Assembly (NCBI RefSeq): GCF_036370855.1 | Contig: NC_088101.1 | Location: 65,409,559-65,473,558, forward strand | Direction: 5' to 3' | DNA: 64,000 nt | From: Dromaius novaehollandiae | Taxonomy: Eukaryota; Chordata; Aves; Casuariiformes; Dromaiidae | Part shown: positions 50,705 through 61,600 of the stretch, piece after piece | Layout of the letters: each line of letters begins with the position of its first letter | How positions within the stretch are numbered: the first letter of the stretch is position 1 | Position numbers and translations under genes: made by a program | The notes under the pieces: model-generated | Database searches by the model: none | Told to the model about the DNA's origin: nothing | Seen by the model: only the letters and a program-made list of their open reading frames with translations

Positions 50705-51695
50705 TTCGGAGTTTGGTCGCTGGAGCTGTCCATCAGCGGTGTGTTGTTGTTGACAGGGGCTACTTGAGGCCGGCTCACCGGGGAGGGGTGGCCCCCTAGT
50801 TGCCCTCCCCGCTTCTCGTTTCCCGACCGCCGACAATCTCGTGCTCTGTGTCCTGGTTTTCCACAGGCCCAGCATGTAAGGCTCCCCATACCCCTTGTTG
50901 GGCGCGCGTAACTTCCCTTATTCGTGCACTGTGCTCTCAAATGGCCCATTCGCCCGCATCCAAAGCATGGGCCTCCTTTTGGACCTCCTCTAGCTCTAAC
51001 CTCCGGCATTGCCATAACTGCTGCAGCAATCTGTAGGGCTGTGGTCTTGTCCCGGTGTTCTAATACGTACTTGATCGTCTGCCCTAGACTTGCTCCCTTA
51101 GGCGCTGTTCTTAGGATTTCTTTTGTCAACTCGTTGCCCTGCTGTTTGATACATTCCAACATCACCGCTCCTTTTGCAGCGTCTGGTAAAGATGCAAGTT
51201 CTACTGCTGCCTGTAGCCTGTCACAAAACTTGTCAAACGGCTCTCCCACTCTCTGCTTCACAGTCGTCCATGGCTCTGCCTGCTGCACCAGTGGCCCAAT
51301 ATCATCAAAGGCCTTTCGAGATGCTTCTGTTGCCACCAGTATCTCCCGAGGTCTCAGGCCCGCTGCCTGCTGCTGGGGTGTAGCCATGGCCGCATCATTT
51401 CCTCTTAACCGCGGTAGGGTGGATTGGCCCAGTGGGTTCTGCGGGTCTGCCTGTGCGGCCATCAACGCCTGCTGCAAGCGCGAGGTCCACGCTTCTTTCC
51501 ACATAAGGACCATCGTGGGCGATAAAACCAGTCGCGCGAGGGCGCGACAATCCCACGGTATTAGGCCTCCCGCGTGCGCAGCGTCCAGCAACGTCTGTGT
51601 CACCGGGTGTCGCAGGCCCTGTTCTTGCACTGCTTTCAATAGCTGTTGTACCGTCTTTGGGTCGAGGGGCATCCATTCCACTGCCCCCCCCCCCC
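50677..51695 (-). CDS. gag: Gag, 3' part: capsid and nucleocapsid
   Basis: About 339 codons, in a frame one base off the upstream gag part. Counting from the TTG at 51702: a capsid with the major homology region QRVGEPFDKFCDRLQAAVE at about 150-168; a capsid C-terminal domain ending in KYVLEHRDKT; then nucleocapsid with two intact CCHC zinc knuckles, Cys246-Cys249-His254-Cys259 and Cys277-Cys280-His285-Cys290, separated by a basic linker. The last residues overlap pro and contain the slippery site. It ends TAG at 50677. The TTG is only the first in-frame codon after the break and not a real start: this part must originally have been continuous with the matrix part. Gag forms the particle and packages the genome. 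Confidence 0.93.
51684..51695. repeat. C12 homopolymer at the gag reading-frame break
   Basis: Twelve C on the plus strand (G on the coding strand) next to GGGG. The matrix-side frame and capsid-side frame both run cleanly up to it but differ by one base. Either a real indel or an assembly error in homopolymer length is possible. Confidence 0.9.
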
Positions 51696-51976
51696 GGGGC
51701 AACTCGTACTGGGAAGGCCCCTATTGGCGCACGAAACTTGAGGCCACTCAGGGCACATTCCGTCGCTATCAGTTTCCAGTCTGTTAGGGGAATTTCTTTT
51801 CCCCCTCCCGCTTGGGCAGAACCTGCTGTCTCTGATGGCCCTCTTTGTTTAGCTGCTGCCTCTGATAGCCCTCTTTGTTTAGCTGTTGCCTCTAATAGCC
51901 CTCTTTGTTTAGCTATTTCTTCTTCCAGAGCTGTAAGCAGCATAAACATCTGCTCCATATCTCTTGTGACTTTCCT

Positions 51977-52009
<33 letters not shown>

Positions 52010-52909
52010 CCGCCTCTGACTGCGGCGGGGGAACTCCGCCCTAGTTGCTGCACCTGAGTCTTCAGTCTCCTCCTTCCGCAATGCTGGTCGACGCCCACTC
52101 CTCTCTCGGCCAGCGCCATCTTTTCCCGGGTGCGGCACCCTCGGTCTTTCCCCTGCTTCTGATCTTTCCCCTGCTTCTTCTCTTCTTTCGTCCTCCCACT
52201 GCACCCGAATCATGGTCCCCGGTAGCCAGTCTCGGGGATCATCCACTATAAGCGGTCTTTCCTTTTCTTCTGCCTCCTCCACTTTCACCTTGCTTTCTTT
52301 TCCTCTACCCGCCTCTGGCTTTTTCATATCTCGGTCTCCACAAAGGTCTCCTGGTTCTCCTAGTTCTCCCCCTTCCATCGCCCTCATCTCTTTCCACGGA
52401 TACCGCGGCGGAGGCGGAGAAGAGGGCATTATTGGGTAAGCCTCTGGAGTTTCTGCCTCCCCCTCTCCCCGCTCTGGATCTTGATTAACCGCCTCCTCCT
52501 TTATGTCTGTTTCCACACTCTCCGTTTTCACTTCATCCCCTACTATCGCCTCTCCCTCTATCGCCTCCGTTCGCTCCTCTGCGTTCGCTGCTGTCTGTGT
52601 TGCCATTTCCGCGGACATGTGTAGCGCCGCGCGGGCAGCCTGCCAGGTCTCAAGCTCCTCCCTAGTCCTTTCTAAAATGATCGTTATATCTCCCCACGTC
52701 TTAAGCTCTGCGGCCTTCTTAGTGGCCGTAGCTCTCTGAGCAAGTGCTCGAGTGCACTTCTCCCAGTTAGAAGGGGAAAAAATGTCCTCTGTTCTAACTA
52801 TCGCTCCATCTTTCAGGAGCCGCCCGACGCAGTTCGCAACTGCATTCGCTCTCATAGAGAGCACCCATTCCCGGGCACCCACGCGTACAACCTTAAGTAC
52901 TGCGTCCAT
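51684..52909 (-). CDS. gag: Gag, 5' part: matrix and acidic linker region
   Basis: About 405 codons from ATG at 52909. The N-terminus MDAVLKVV and the following ~95 residues (including WEKCTRALAQRA and ELKTWGDI) look like an alpharetrovirus-type matrix domain; there is no N-terminal glycine for myristoylation. A long Glu-rich linker follows, with a PPRY late-budding-type motif at 167-170, a lysine tract (301-310), a short helical stretch with three AKQRG repeats (about 333-362), and a segment leading towards capsid. The frame is lost at the C12 run, after which it continues out of phase to 51395 as meaningless sequence. The ATG is preferred because it is the first after the primer site and opens the matrix homology. 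Confidence 0.9.
51831..51920 (-). repeat. Three 30-bp tandem repeats in gag
   Basis: Units 51831-51860, 51861-51890 and 51891-51920, each encoding a 10-residue AKQRG-containing repeat. The unit length is a multiple of three, so the gag frame is kept. Units differ at a few bases. Confidence 0.95.
51979..52009 (-). repeat. T31 tract (A31 in sense) encoding ten lysines in gag
   Basis: An unbroken run of 31 T on the plus strand. The gag frame is the same on both sides, giving KKKKKKKKKK flanked by Arg. Such a long A-run inside a retroviral coding region is unusual and length-unstable. Confidence 0.95.
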
Positions 52910-52951
52910 GATCCGGATCCTCTCGACCGCCTGCGGTCCGCCGTCTCAGCT

Positions 52952-52969
52952 ATCACGTCGGGGTCACCA
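52952..52969 (-). promoter_or_regulatory. Primer binding site, tRNA-Trp type
   Basis: TGGTGACCCCGACGTGAT on the minus strand, two bases (AG) after the 5' LTR. This 18-mer is the tRNA-Trp primer site known from Rous sarcoma and avian leukosis viruses. It is the start point of minus-strand DNA synthesis. Confidence 0.93.
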
Positions 52970-52971
52970 CT

Positions 52972-53201
52972 TGTCACCTTCTGATGCGACACTCTCCCGT
53001 TCGCCTGAGACGGCACGGAGGCTCCCCCAGCCTCCGGGCCAATGAGCACTGACACCAATATGAGGATGCTGCAAATGGCGTTTATTGTACGCATGTATTT
53101 GCTTATATACCTACAAGCATACTGCTATCTCTGCGTCATATCCTTCCTCTTCCTTCCTCTTTCCGTGCCATCGCGAGATCTTCCGATCGCCGTTCCCTAC
53201 A
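52972..53201 (-). mobile_element. 5' LTR of the provirus
   Basis: 230 bp, TGTAGGG at 53201 to GGTGACA at 52972. U3 (about 122 bp) carries the promoter. R would start at about 53079 (GCCATTTGC), and the rest is U5. U3 is very short and no enhancer repeats were seen. It drives transcription of the provirus; the 5' untranslated region before gag would be about 170 nt. Confidence 0.95.
53081..53109 (-). promoter_or_regulatory. 5' LTR promoter and polyadenylation signal
   Basis: TATATAAG at 53102-53109 and AATAAA at 53081-53086, with the predicted cap G at 53079. The polyadenylation signal lies between TATA and cap, so it is at the end of U3, as in avian leukosis viruses. Confidence 0.85.
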
Positions 53202-53219
53202 CACACACACACACACACA
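53202..53219. repeat. (CA)n microsatellite, right side of insertion
   Basis: CA repeat directly after the LTR, continuing the repeat interrupted at 46831. CACAC is identical on both sides. Confidence 0.9.
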
Positions 53220-54439
53220 TATTTCTAGGTTTAGCCTTGGCTTAAAAATACCCAATATAAATAGATCAGAGTCACAGAAAAGATGTGAAAGTTACTCAAG
53301 GTCATTCAGTGGTTCGGCCGAAGTCCAAAAGGGATCACCAGTCCCTCAGTTGTTAACTTTGCGGCCAGCGTCGCTAGACACTTGTATCTCTCCAGCAGCA
53401 GCCGGGGAGGATGCAGCTGTGGAACGCTGAGTGAAAATGAAAAAAGTTAGACAACTTAAAAACTTTTTCAACTCCCCTTTCCAAAATCACCAGAGCCAGA
53501 AATGAAGTTAAAAATGCTGGTGAACAGCTGTTGTGGTGAGGGATGTGTTGAAGGAGCTGTCAGACAGCTAAAGGAGGGGGAATAACGTAAACAGTTTTCT
53601 CCTTTTTGTACTCCCAATGGTACCACAGTCAGAATAGGCAAGCAGGATAAAATTAAAAATTAAAAAGAGTTACTGTAAGATCATAACTATTTTAGTTACA
53701 TGTGATTTTTATCTGAAGGAGTCTTTGACCTATTATATACCTCTCTTTTATAACAAAAAATATTTCTCAAGTGACTCCAGTGCTTCATCTTATGGTCCAT
53801 CCATTAATTTAGATCTACTGTAAATGCTTTTTTCACTGTTCTTGTTTGGTCAAGTAAAAAGAGACTTTAATAGTATGGGGGATCAGAGGGAAAATGATGA
53901 AGGAGCAGGGAAAGTGAAGTAAATCGGTTCTGGTATGGCCTGTCATGAGAGATAAATCAGTATTCTTTCTCCCTCATTCACATTTTTTCCCTTAAAAATG
54001 CTTTCTTTGTAACAGAAGAAAAAACTTCATTGACTCCCCTTCTGGTTAGCACAGAGTTATGGTACATTAAGCTTCAATAACTGGTGAACATAACAAACTT
54101 TATGTGAATGTTTTTAATTGCATAAGCTAGTGACTCTTGCAGGAGAAAACAGGAGTCCCATCACTTCCCCTGCTGCTGTGCATTTTGAATCATGCTACAT
54201 AAATAAGTGCATTCAGCTATGTTCAAAAATACTGTGTCATAAAGGACACAACAGTAAAAGCAAACCTACCCTTCTTATTGGGCCTTTCAAAACTGAATTA
54301 GGTAAGCAAAGACTAACCATGTGTAGAGAAATGGTTTCATGAAACCCCGTGAAAAAAAAGCCTCAGGCTCTCTGCCAAAAAATACTTACCCATTTGAATA
54401 ATTTTGCTAATACAAAGAAAATATGTGCAGATAGCTAAA
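53220..54439. other. No gene seen
   Basis: Unique-looking sequence. A short CpG-bearing patch lies at 53310-53430, next to the provirus; it has no open frame. Confidence 0.45.
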
Positions 54440-54600
54440 AAACTGACCTTGCAATGGTTTGGATGGATCGAGGTTCAAGGCCAGCAAGGACCATTAAATC
54501 GTATAGTGTGACCTATATTTCACAAGCCATTACATTCCTCCTAGCTACCCCAGGAATCAGCCCAATAACTTCATTTTGATTATTTGCCTTCATATTTGTT
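54440..54600 (-). mobile_element. Old CR1-like LINE 3' fragment
   Basis: The block with AGCAAGGACCATTAAATCGT (54484-54503), ACAAGCCATTACATTCCTCC (54522-54541) and ATCAGCCCAATAACTTC (54556-54572) resembles a common ancient CR1-type segment of turtles, crocodilians and birds, in minus orientation. It is diverged, with unclear ends. Confidence 0.45.
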
Positions 54601-55249
54601 TCTGCTGAATTTTTCTGAGGTCGATTTCCATACTTTCACTTTGTCATATATTTCTCCACTAGATAAAACTATTGCCTGTGGTACTCTGCATATTCTCCTT
54701 TAAAATATACTTTTCACTGTAGCCATTTCTTCACTTTTCTACTATGGGAAACTCACTGTCTTTCATTATTCACATAAATATGGAATAAAGAGATCTGTCT
54801 CAAAATTTTAAGGATAAATAAGATAATACACATTACCTTATACGTTTCACTCTGTGTCCTCATAACATCTCTCTTGTCTCATCTTATCTACATTTTATGA
54901 AGTTCTGGCTTAAATCAGTGTACATCATCTGTCATGAGATAAAACCTACCCAAAAGCACTGCTCAGGCAAATAAGACCTTGGCTAAATCTGCCTAGCTCC
55001 AACTGACTGTATGTATTAAGCCAGTATGAGCTAGAAAGCAAAGGAGCAATAAACAGCTTTCTTATGTAATGGTTGCTAACTTCACACTTTTTGTAATGCA
55101 TTTGGTATAGAAGACCAGAGTGTGATAGAAATCTGGGTGGCAATGGTGACAGGCTGCTTACTGGCCTTAGGTATGATCAAGTCAAAGATATTGCTGTGGG
55201 ACTCTGTGATTTTTGAGGCTGTCGGTGGCTTACTCTGACAATCTAATAT
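54601..55249. other. No feature seen
   Basis: AT-rich unique-looking sequence. Confidence 0.45.
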
Positions 55250-55620
55250 AGAAAGTCATACGTAGTGCACACAATAGCAGCATGGGATGGTGGCTGTGGG
55301 GAGCACCGCGCTGCGTGTGAGGTGGCATGGAAGGCTCCCAGTGGAGCCACTGCAGGGAGAAGCTGAGCCGCCAACCAGGACCCAACACAGGTCGCTGACC
55401 CACTCCTGAGGTGCAGGGGCTCCGACTGGTGTGGGAGCATCATCCCGGTGTGTGTGTTTGTGTGTGTGTGGTGCTGCAGAAAGCATTATCCACCTGCTCT
55501 ACCTGCCCTCTTTAGTAAAATAAATTTTAGATTATATGCCAAAGCATGCTGTGTTTCTGCTTTGGTGGCCACTGTGCCCAGTCTGCTAATATTCACCCAA
55601 CTGACAAAATGGTGCCCGAG
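55250..55620 (+). mobile_element. Possible LTR end with primer-site-like sequence
   Basis: A G+C-richer block with a short TG-rich stretch (55449-55470), an AATAAA at 55518-55524, and about 85 bp later ...CTGACA followed by AAA and TGGTGCCCGAG (55610-55620). That order, polyadenylation signal, CA end, then a TGG-starting sequence, is what an LTR plus primer binding site would show. The TG start and target duplication were not found, so this is tentative. Confidence 0.3.
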
Positions 55621-58600
55621 ATATGATGTGTTTTCCAAGGGGCCACAGATACACACATCCAAAAATATGGGAAAACTGTAGGCAAAAACATCAGAATTTC
55701 TTTTTCCTATGCAGTTCTGATTTGTACCAGATGCTCTTGATATTCAGTTTCCCTATTCTTTGCTGTAAGATAGAGAGAGAGAGAGAGAACTTCATTACTA
55801 CATTGACCTTATTATTATCTACAACTGGGAAGGTCTTTTTGTCAAAAACAAACACTATCAGCTTTCAGCCAAGTTTTCTTCTAGAGTAGATCCTTGCCTA
55901 GAACTAAAACCTGAAGAACATTTGCAAACCTTTTTTACACAATTCTTCTCCTTTTATAAAAATCCGTAACTTGTTTCCATTTCTTGGGTCAACAAACACA
56001 AAAATAGCTGTTTTCAGAACTCCTCAATAGATATGTTTTCCATTTAAAAAATAGAATTTGTTGAATTTCCCAAAGCTATTTACACTAACATCTCAAAACA
56101 TGGAAGCTCATTCAATTTCATTGCATTACTTTCAAAATGCTTCAATTTTTCCATCTAGAATGTTCTGTCACTAAACCATAGTTTAAATGTGAAGCCTGAA
56201 ATAAAAATCAAATCTTGACTTGGAGTTCAATGGAAAATTTTGCTTTACCCCAAGGGAATCTTTTTCTAGGTGATTTAATAGGACTTTTTTTCCCCCTATA
56301 TTTTTAGTGCCTCGGAAGCGACTATTAGCACAGCATTACTGGAAAGTAGCGGCTCTTCCTCATGCAACTAGTCTAGTCAAGTGTATATATATATTTTATA
56401 CAGCTTGTTCAGTGCTGGTGTTCTCTATGTTCTCTGGTAATACAGAACATATCCAGTTCCCCTAAAAACAAATAGACAAGTTTAATCACTTTTTTATTCA
56501 TCAGTTTTAGATAGAAATATGTGTTATATATTGCTTTTTCTTCACTGCTGTCTTACTGTCTAAGAATAAAATGGTTCTGTTGCTGACTTGTCAGGTTGCT
56601 TGTTTCCTCCTGAGTGTGCTTAAAAGACTCATTCTTAGCCATTTATATGTTGTGTTAGTCCTAAATATATGTTCAGTCAAGATTCTGCAGAATGCTGGCT
56701 TAGGTATCCAACAGGAAATATTAAAGACATTTTGTTAGGGCCTAAGAATATTGTCTATTGCTTTCTGGTTTTAGAAATCTTTTTTACAAACTTTTTTCCC
56801 CATTTTAACTTCACAGCCACTAGTGATCGATGTTCAATTGTTTCAAATGCTGAAAATCATAATGGCAATTCAATAAATTAAAAATAAATAGATCGATAAC
56901 TAAATAATGTCACAGACAAAGATCAAATTGAGGCAGAATATTGCTATGTCTCTTGCATTCTTGTCTTTGTCAGAATATTTAAATATAACAATATTGAGCT
57001 TGTGACGTAGTTGAAAAGTGCCGCTTTCCCCCTAACCCCCCGAATCTATTGTGAACAAAAGTAAGCAAAAAAGAGAGATGAACATTTTGAAGGTTACGTA
57101 TAGCTTCTTTTGGTAGTGAGGTATTAATTAGTCACACTAGGCTTCTCACCAGCACATTTAATACCTGAATTGTTCTTCCAAAGCCGGTTTTCTGATTTTG
57201 GGGTATGAATTAAGCAAGAATATGAGTATCTCTTACTGGAGTCTTTAGGGATTTGATTTGTATCTACTTCTATTGATAATCTAATCTAAGGTATCCATGC
57301 AGAGTTAAGTGGATTATAGTTTTAAATATCTTCTCTTCTAGACACTACTAGAGCACAGATTACTAAAATTTTCATACAGTTGTTCTATAACAAAGAAACA
57401 ATTTAGCCTTTATTATTTGTAATTCAGTGATGTCAATCAATGTTGTACTCATATACAGACCCGATAGAAACACACATTATGAAATACAGATATTTTATGT
57501 ACCCTGTATAACTGCAATGTGCACTTCAGAATAAACTATTCAAAAGTCTACTGCATTATAATTGCAGTTCTCTTGGTAGCTATTTAATTGAAATAGCTCT
57601 GCTTACGTGCACTGCAAGAGAAAACAAAAAACAAACAAACAAAAAGCTTTTCAGAGGTTCAAAGAGACAAAGCATTAGGAACTTCTCCTTACAAAGGGAA
57701 AGGAAAGAGCTATTTGTAGCTTCTTGCTAATGTGCTGTTTCTTCTAGTTGGGATGGTAATCACAGAAAAACATTGCTTTCCAACTGCAAAGTAGAGTTAT
57801 GTGAGAATGATAAAATAATCCTTTGCACCATTTCTAATAAATTCATCATTTGTAATGCACAAAGTGCTGTAAGAGCTATTAAAGACAGCTTCACTAAGTA
57901 AAATTGTGGTCATTGTTAACCAGCAGTAGTTGGTTGATATTTCTTGACTGTGAGTATCCAGGACTAAATTTATTTCCCCTGATCTGAGGAAATCAGGACA
58001 AAGGTAACTATGTGAGAAAAATCCTTACATTCTTCATTATCTTCAATACCTTTCTGCTTCAGACTCACAGATTTCAAGGCAATGCTCAGAAATCTGTATC
58101 TCCAAGCCAATCCCAATACAATAAACCTCTTATTTTCAGTACCAAGAAAAAAAAAAATCCTATTCTGAAAAAAGTTATAAAAAACTAGTGTCTCTGCATA
58201 ACTGGAAAAAACAAATCCTCTATCCAGGCAAAGACAGTATGTTAATATTTGATTTGATATTGGATTATTTTTACGACATCTAAGATCAATGTGTGTCAAC
58301 TGATTGAATTTTTTGTTTAATTTTGAAAGTCCTCTTACAACACTTGCACCTAGTTTCTAGAGGTGCACCTAGCTTACCTCATGGTAAATTAAAAGCTGAA
58401 AGAGAAGCCAAATAAATATGACATCAGGAATTAAGCAGTATTTCTGCAGAACAATGGTTGACCTTTTTAAACATCATTTTAGCCATTTGTGGACAAACCT
58501 TCAGTGAGCCAACTGGAGTTTGCCGAGATAACAGAGATCTAAAAGGATAACGTACTTTAAACCAAAACAAACCACACTTTTAAGTGACTTATGCTGAACC

Positions 58601-61600
58601 AGAAAGAGTAATTGGACGTCTTGGTGACCTTCTTCTTATAGCGAATAACATGAGTTCGTGAAGATTTTTTTTCTTTTTCCATTCTACTTTCTGTCAGGTT
58701 TTCCTCCTATAGTCCAAATTCCCCAGCAGATACATAAGCTAGCACTTAGCTAAAGGTAGTGTACTCAACAGGACATTGATACCTGGAACTGAGCCAAAGG
58801 TTAAAATGTGTGCTTTGTTCCCACAGTTTTTCCTAGCACTTTTTGTAGGCAAGCTTTTAAAGTTATAAGAGAGAGAACTGAAGGAGGTTGTTTGTTTAAA
58901 CAATTAACACCTTAACATCAAAATGATGAGCAGGAAAAACTTTATGTTAACAATTTGAGTCAACACAGTTACTAAAGGACAGAAAGAATAGCTCAGCCAC
59001 TATAAGCCAGTACAGAGTTTCCATCTGTAATACAGCGTGGGAGTGAGGGATGACTTGGTGGCACACAGTTCTCCCAGCTGCCGTAACTCTTTCCCATAAG
59101 ATCACATTGAAGAAATATATCTTAAATGGCCCATTCATTTGTGACATTTCATTTCTACATTGATAGAGATAATAATCTTTCTGTGGACACTTTGGCCTTT
59201 CTAAGAATGAGCAAGCTGTATTTCAAAATATTAAATCAGTTCATATCCCTGACTCAACATGTTTAAGTGGTGCAGTCCTAAGGGTTACTAAGGCAGTTTA
59301 ATCTTTCGAGCACTATTGCATAAATGGTGATTATAAATGCACATTTTATAGTACACTAATCTGTAATGTAACATCTTTGATTGAAAAAAACTGTTTTGTG
59401 TTTCATACAGAGACTAATATTAAGTCAGTGATAAAAACAGAGATAAGTAATTAATGTTTTCAGTATAGCTTATCATTAATGACTCATCCTGCCATCTTTC
59501 CTGTGGGTTCTGAAAACTCCTTTCTTCTCAACAGTATTAAAAATATCTCTTCAAAAATCAATGTGCTTTGTTCATTTAGGTTAAGTTTTGTAAAAAGTCT
59601 GCTCCTAAATCAGCTGAAATTACTTCATCTCTACAATCAAACTAGTCACTATGTGATTAGCTGTGCAGAAGTCAGGCCAAGGGAAATAGTTTTAATACTT
59701 AAGAGTCTTGCATTGGATATTTAGAGAAGGGGAGACTGTATCTCTATAAAATGTTTGCCTTCAGGATGAATTCTGGTTTGCCTATTTACACTGAGTGGGA
59801 ATATTCCACTTTACATCATGTTTGATTTTGATCCTTCATAAATAGCAATCAGTTATTTTGCTGCACACAAGTTTTCTGCATTTCTTGAAATAAACTTGCA
59901 ATAATAATTCTACTGTTCAATAACTCTACTTTCCCTTGTGTCCAGCATCATCAAAAATGAAATCCACTGGCATCCTGTAGTTACTGCCTTTAAAATAATT
60001 TTGGTTCTTTCCTCTCTTTCTGTGAATGTCGTGCCCATGTAAAGATGGATAAACGTATTCTATGAAAAAATAAGAAAGATAAAATCAGTACTGACTCTAT
60101 GTTACATGCAATTTTCCTCTCATAGCTTTATTATGCATACCTTCTCTATGTTAGCTGCAGTCTTCTGTGAACCTGAATGTTTGCACAGAGGCCCAATGGA
60201 GCACAGTGATGTGGTTTAAATTTTTCCTCTCTCCAAGGTATAACTCATCTACATAGATTATCATGACATATGCCAAAAAACACATGTTGGAAGCACTTCA
60301 ACTTAATTGTTAAGTTGGCTAGCTCTAATTATTTAAGAACATTATTTTACATTTTTAGAGAAACATCTTCATCTTCAAAATTGATGTTTATGCCAGGAAG
60401 CTTATTCACCTACATTTAGCTACCAAAAGACTTGTTCCTTTCTGCATAAGCAAATTTTACCTTATTAAATCCCCAAATACAGCTTTTCCATAAGCTCTTT
60501 AGGCATAGTACTGCACAGTTTTGCTTTCTGTACTGCTGACTGGATGGTTGGACATCTGTAAGAACCAGAAAAATACAATACCAGTTCAGTACTATATAAA
60601 AGAAAGAGTGTATATACTTATACAGATGGCAGATACTTCAGAAAATGGAAGCAAATTTCCATCTATCTGATGTTCCTTCCTGCCCCAGATACCTTCTTAC
60701 ATAGCTGACTGGTGGTTGCTCAGAATCATGTCTTGAGTCTGTGGATAACCTTGGATTTCACAGAGACTGGATATCTTTAATTTAGGCCAACTATGTCAGC
60801 AATCAAATGTAATTTTATTTGGCAATAGTTGAAATAATGGAAGCCATCAAATAAAGCAGGAACCACCACAGAACAGCCTGAGCAGAAGCTGAGCCAAGTG
60901 ACCAGCAGGTTTCCTTGGAGACTAATTGCAAATGCAGACATTATTTACAGATGTCTGAGAACATGTGAATAAAACTGGGAAGTAAGTAAATAGCATAAAA
61001 ATCAGCCCTGAGAGGAAATCAAGAATGTGAGGAAATTTGTTTGGAATTTTTTATTAACCTTAACACATTCACCTCTTTCCCTCTCTCCTCCCTCCCCAGT
61101 GATTTATTGAAGTAGGTCTTCTTGACGATAATTTGATCAGAAGGCTTTTCAGGTTCAGCATAGAATTTCTTGCCAAAACAAAAGAAGAAGGACATAACTT
61201 AGGATGCTGTCAAAACAGCCAAAGTCGTGTGTGGGCCCTTACCAAACTCGATAAGGGAAGGACTTTAGTCTGGATTCTTGAAAACACTATTCGTTGTCCA
61301 TGTTCCTGACCCATTTTGCCATTTGTAATTGTGTGTTGTCTTTCCTAGGCTTCTGAAATTTGAAATGCTTTCTTTTTTCCCATTTCATATTGCAATGGAA
61401 AGTTACTAAAAGAGGATCTGAGAGGGGTGGTCAGAGATCTATCTGAAATGGAAAACTTGGAAACTATGATTAAGGAAATTGCTTCCTATTATTTGTTCAA
61501 CCTATGTTAAAGTAAACAGGACTTTTTACATATTCTTTTAAGTGCATACATTTGAATCATAGAGTCCATTTATTTCTTTCTCCTAATGGAAACAACCCAG

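Larger units (their letters stand above)
46832..53201 (-). mobile_element. Class II endogenous retrovirus (alpharetrovirus-like with betaretrovirus-like gag-pro-pol frames)
   Basis: A complete provirus structure read on the minus strand: 5' LTR (52972-53201), tRNA-Trp-type primer site, gag, pro, pol, env remnant, polypurine tract, 3' LTR (46832-47061). Both LTRs are 230 bp with TGT...ACA ends and three differences. Flanks are CA repeats on both sides. Pol is a class II type with YMDD, RNase H and DDE integrase. Gag and pro resemble alpharetroviruses, but gag, pro and pol lie in three successive -1 frames. Env is reduced to its ends. The element is G+C richer and more CpG-rich than the host, as expected for a recent arrival. 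It cannot make envelope; gag has one homopolymer break. Whether it belongs to a described avian family needs a search. Confidence 0.97.

Noticed and set aside
50704..50875. Upstream extension of the protease frame as a dUTPase or p-domain
   Set aside because: It overlaps the nucleocapsid zinc-knuckle end in another frame and has no dUTPase motif; it is an open shadow.
50924..51787. 287-codon open frame antisense to gag
   Set aside because: Long frames opposite GC-rich coding sequence are common. It shows no domain and its sequence is explained as the complement of capsid and nucleocapsid. It was considered as an antisense retroviral gene, but no support was seen.
51831..51920. Regular short repeats, CRISPR-like at first glance
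   Set aside because: Units are directly adjacent, without spacers, and translate in the gag frame.
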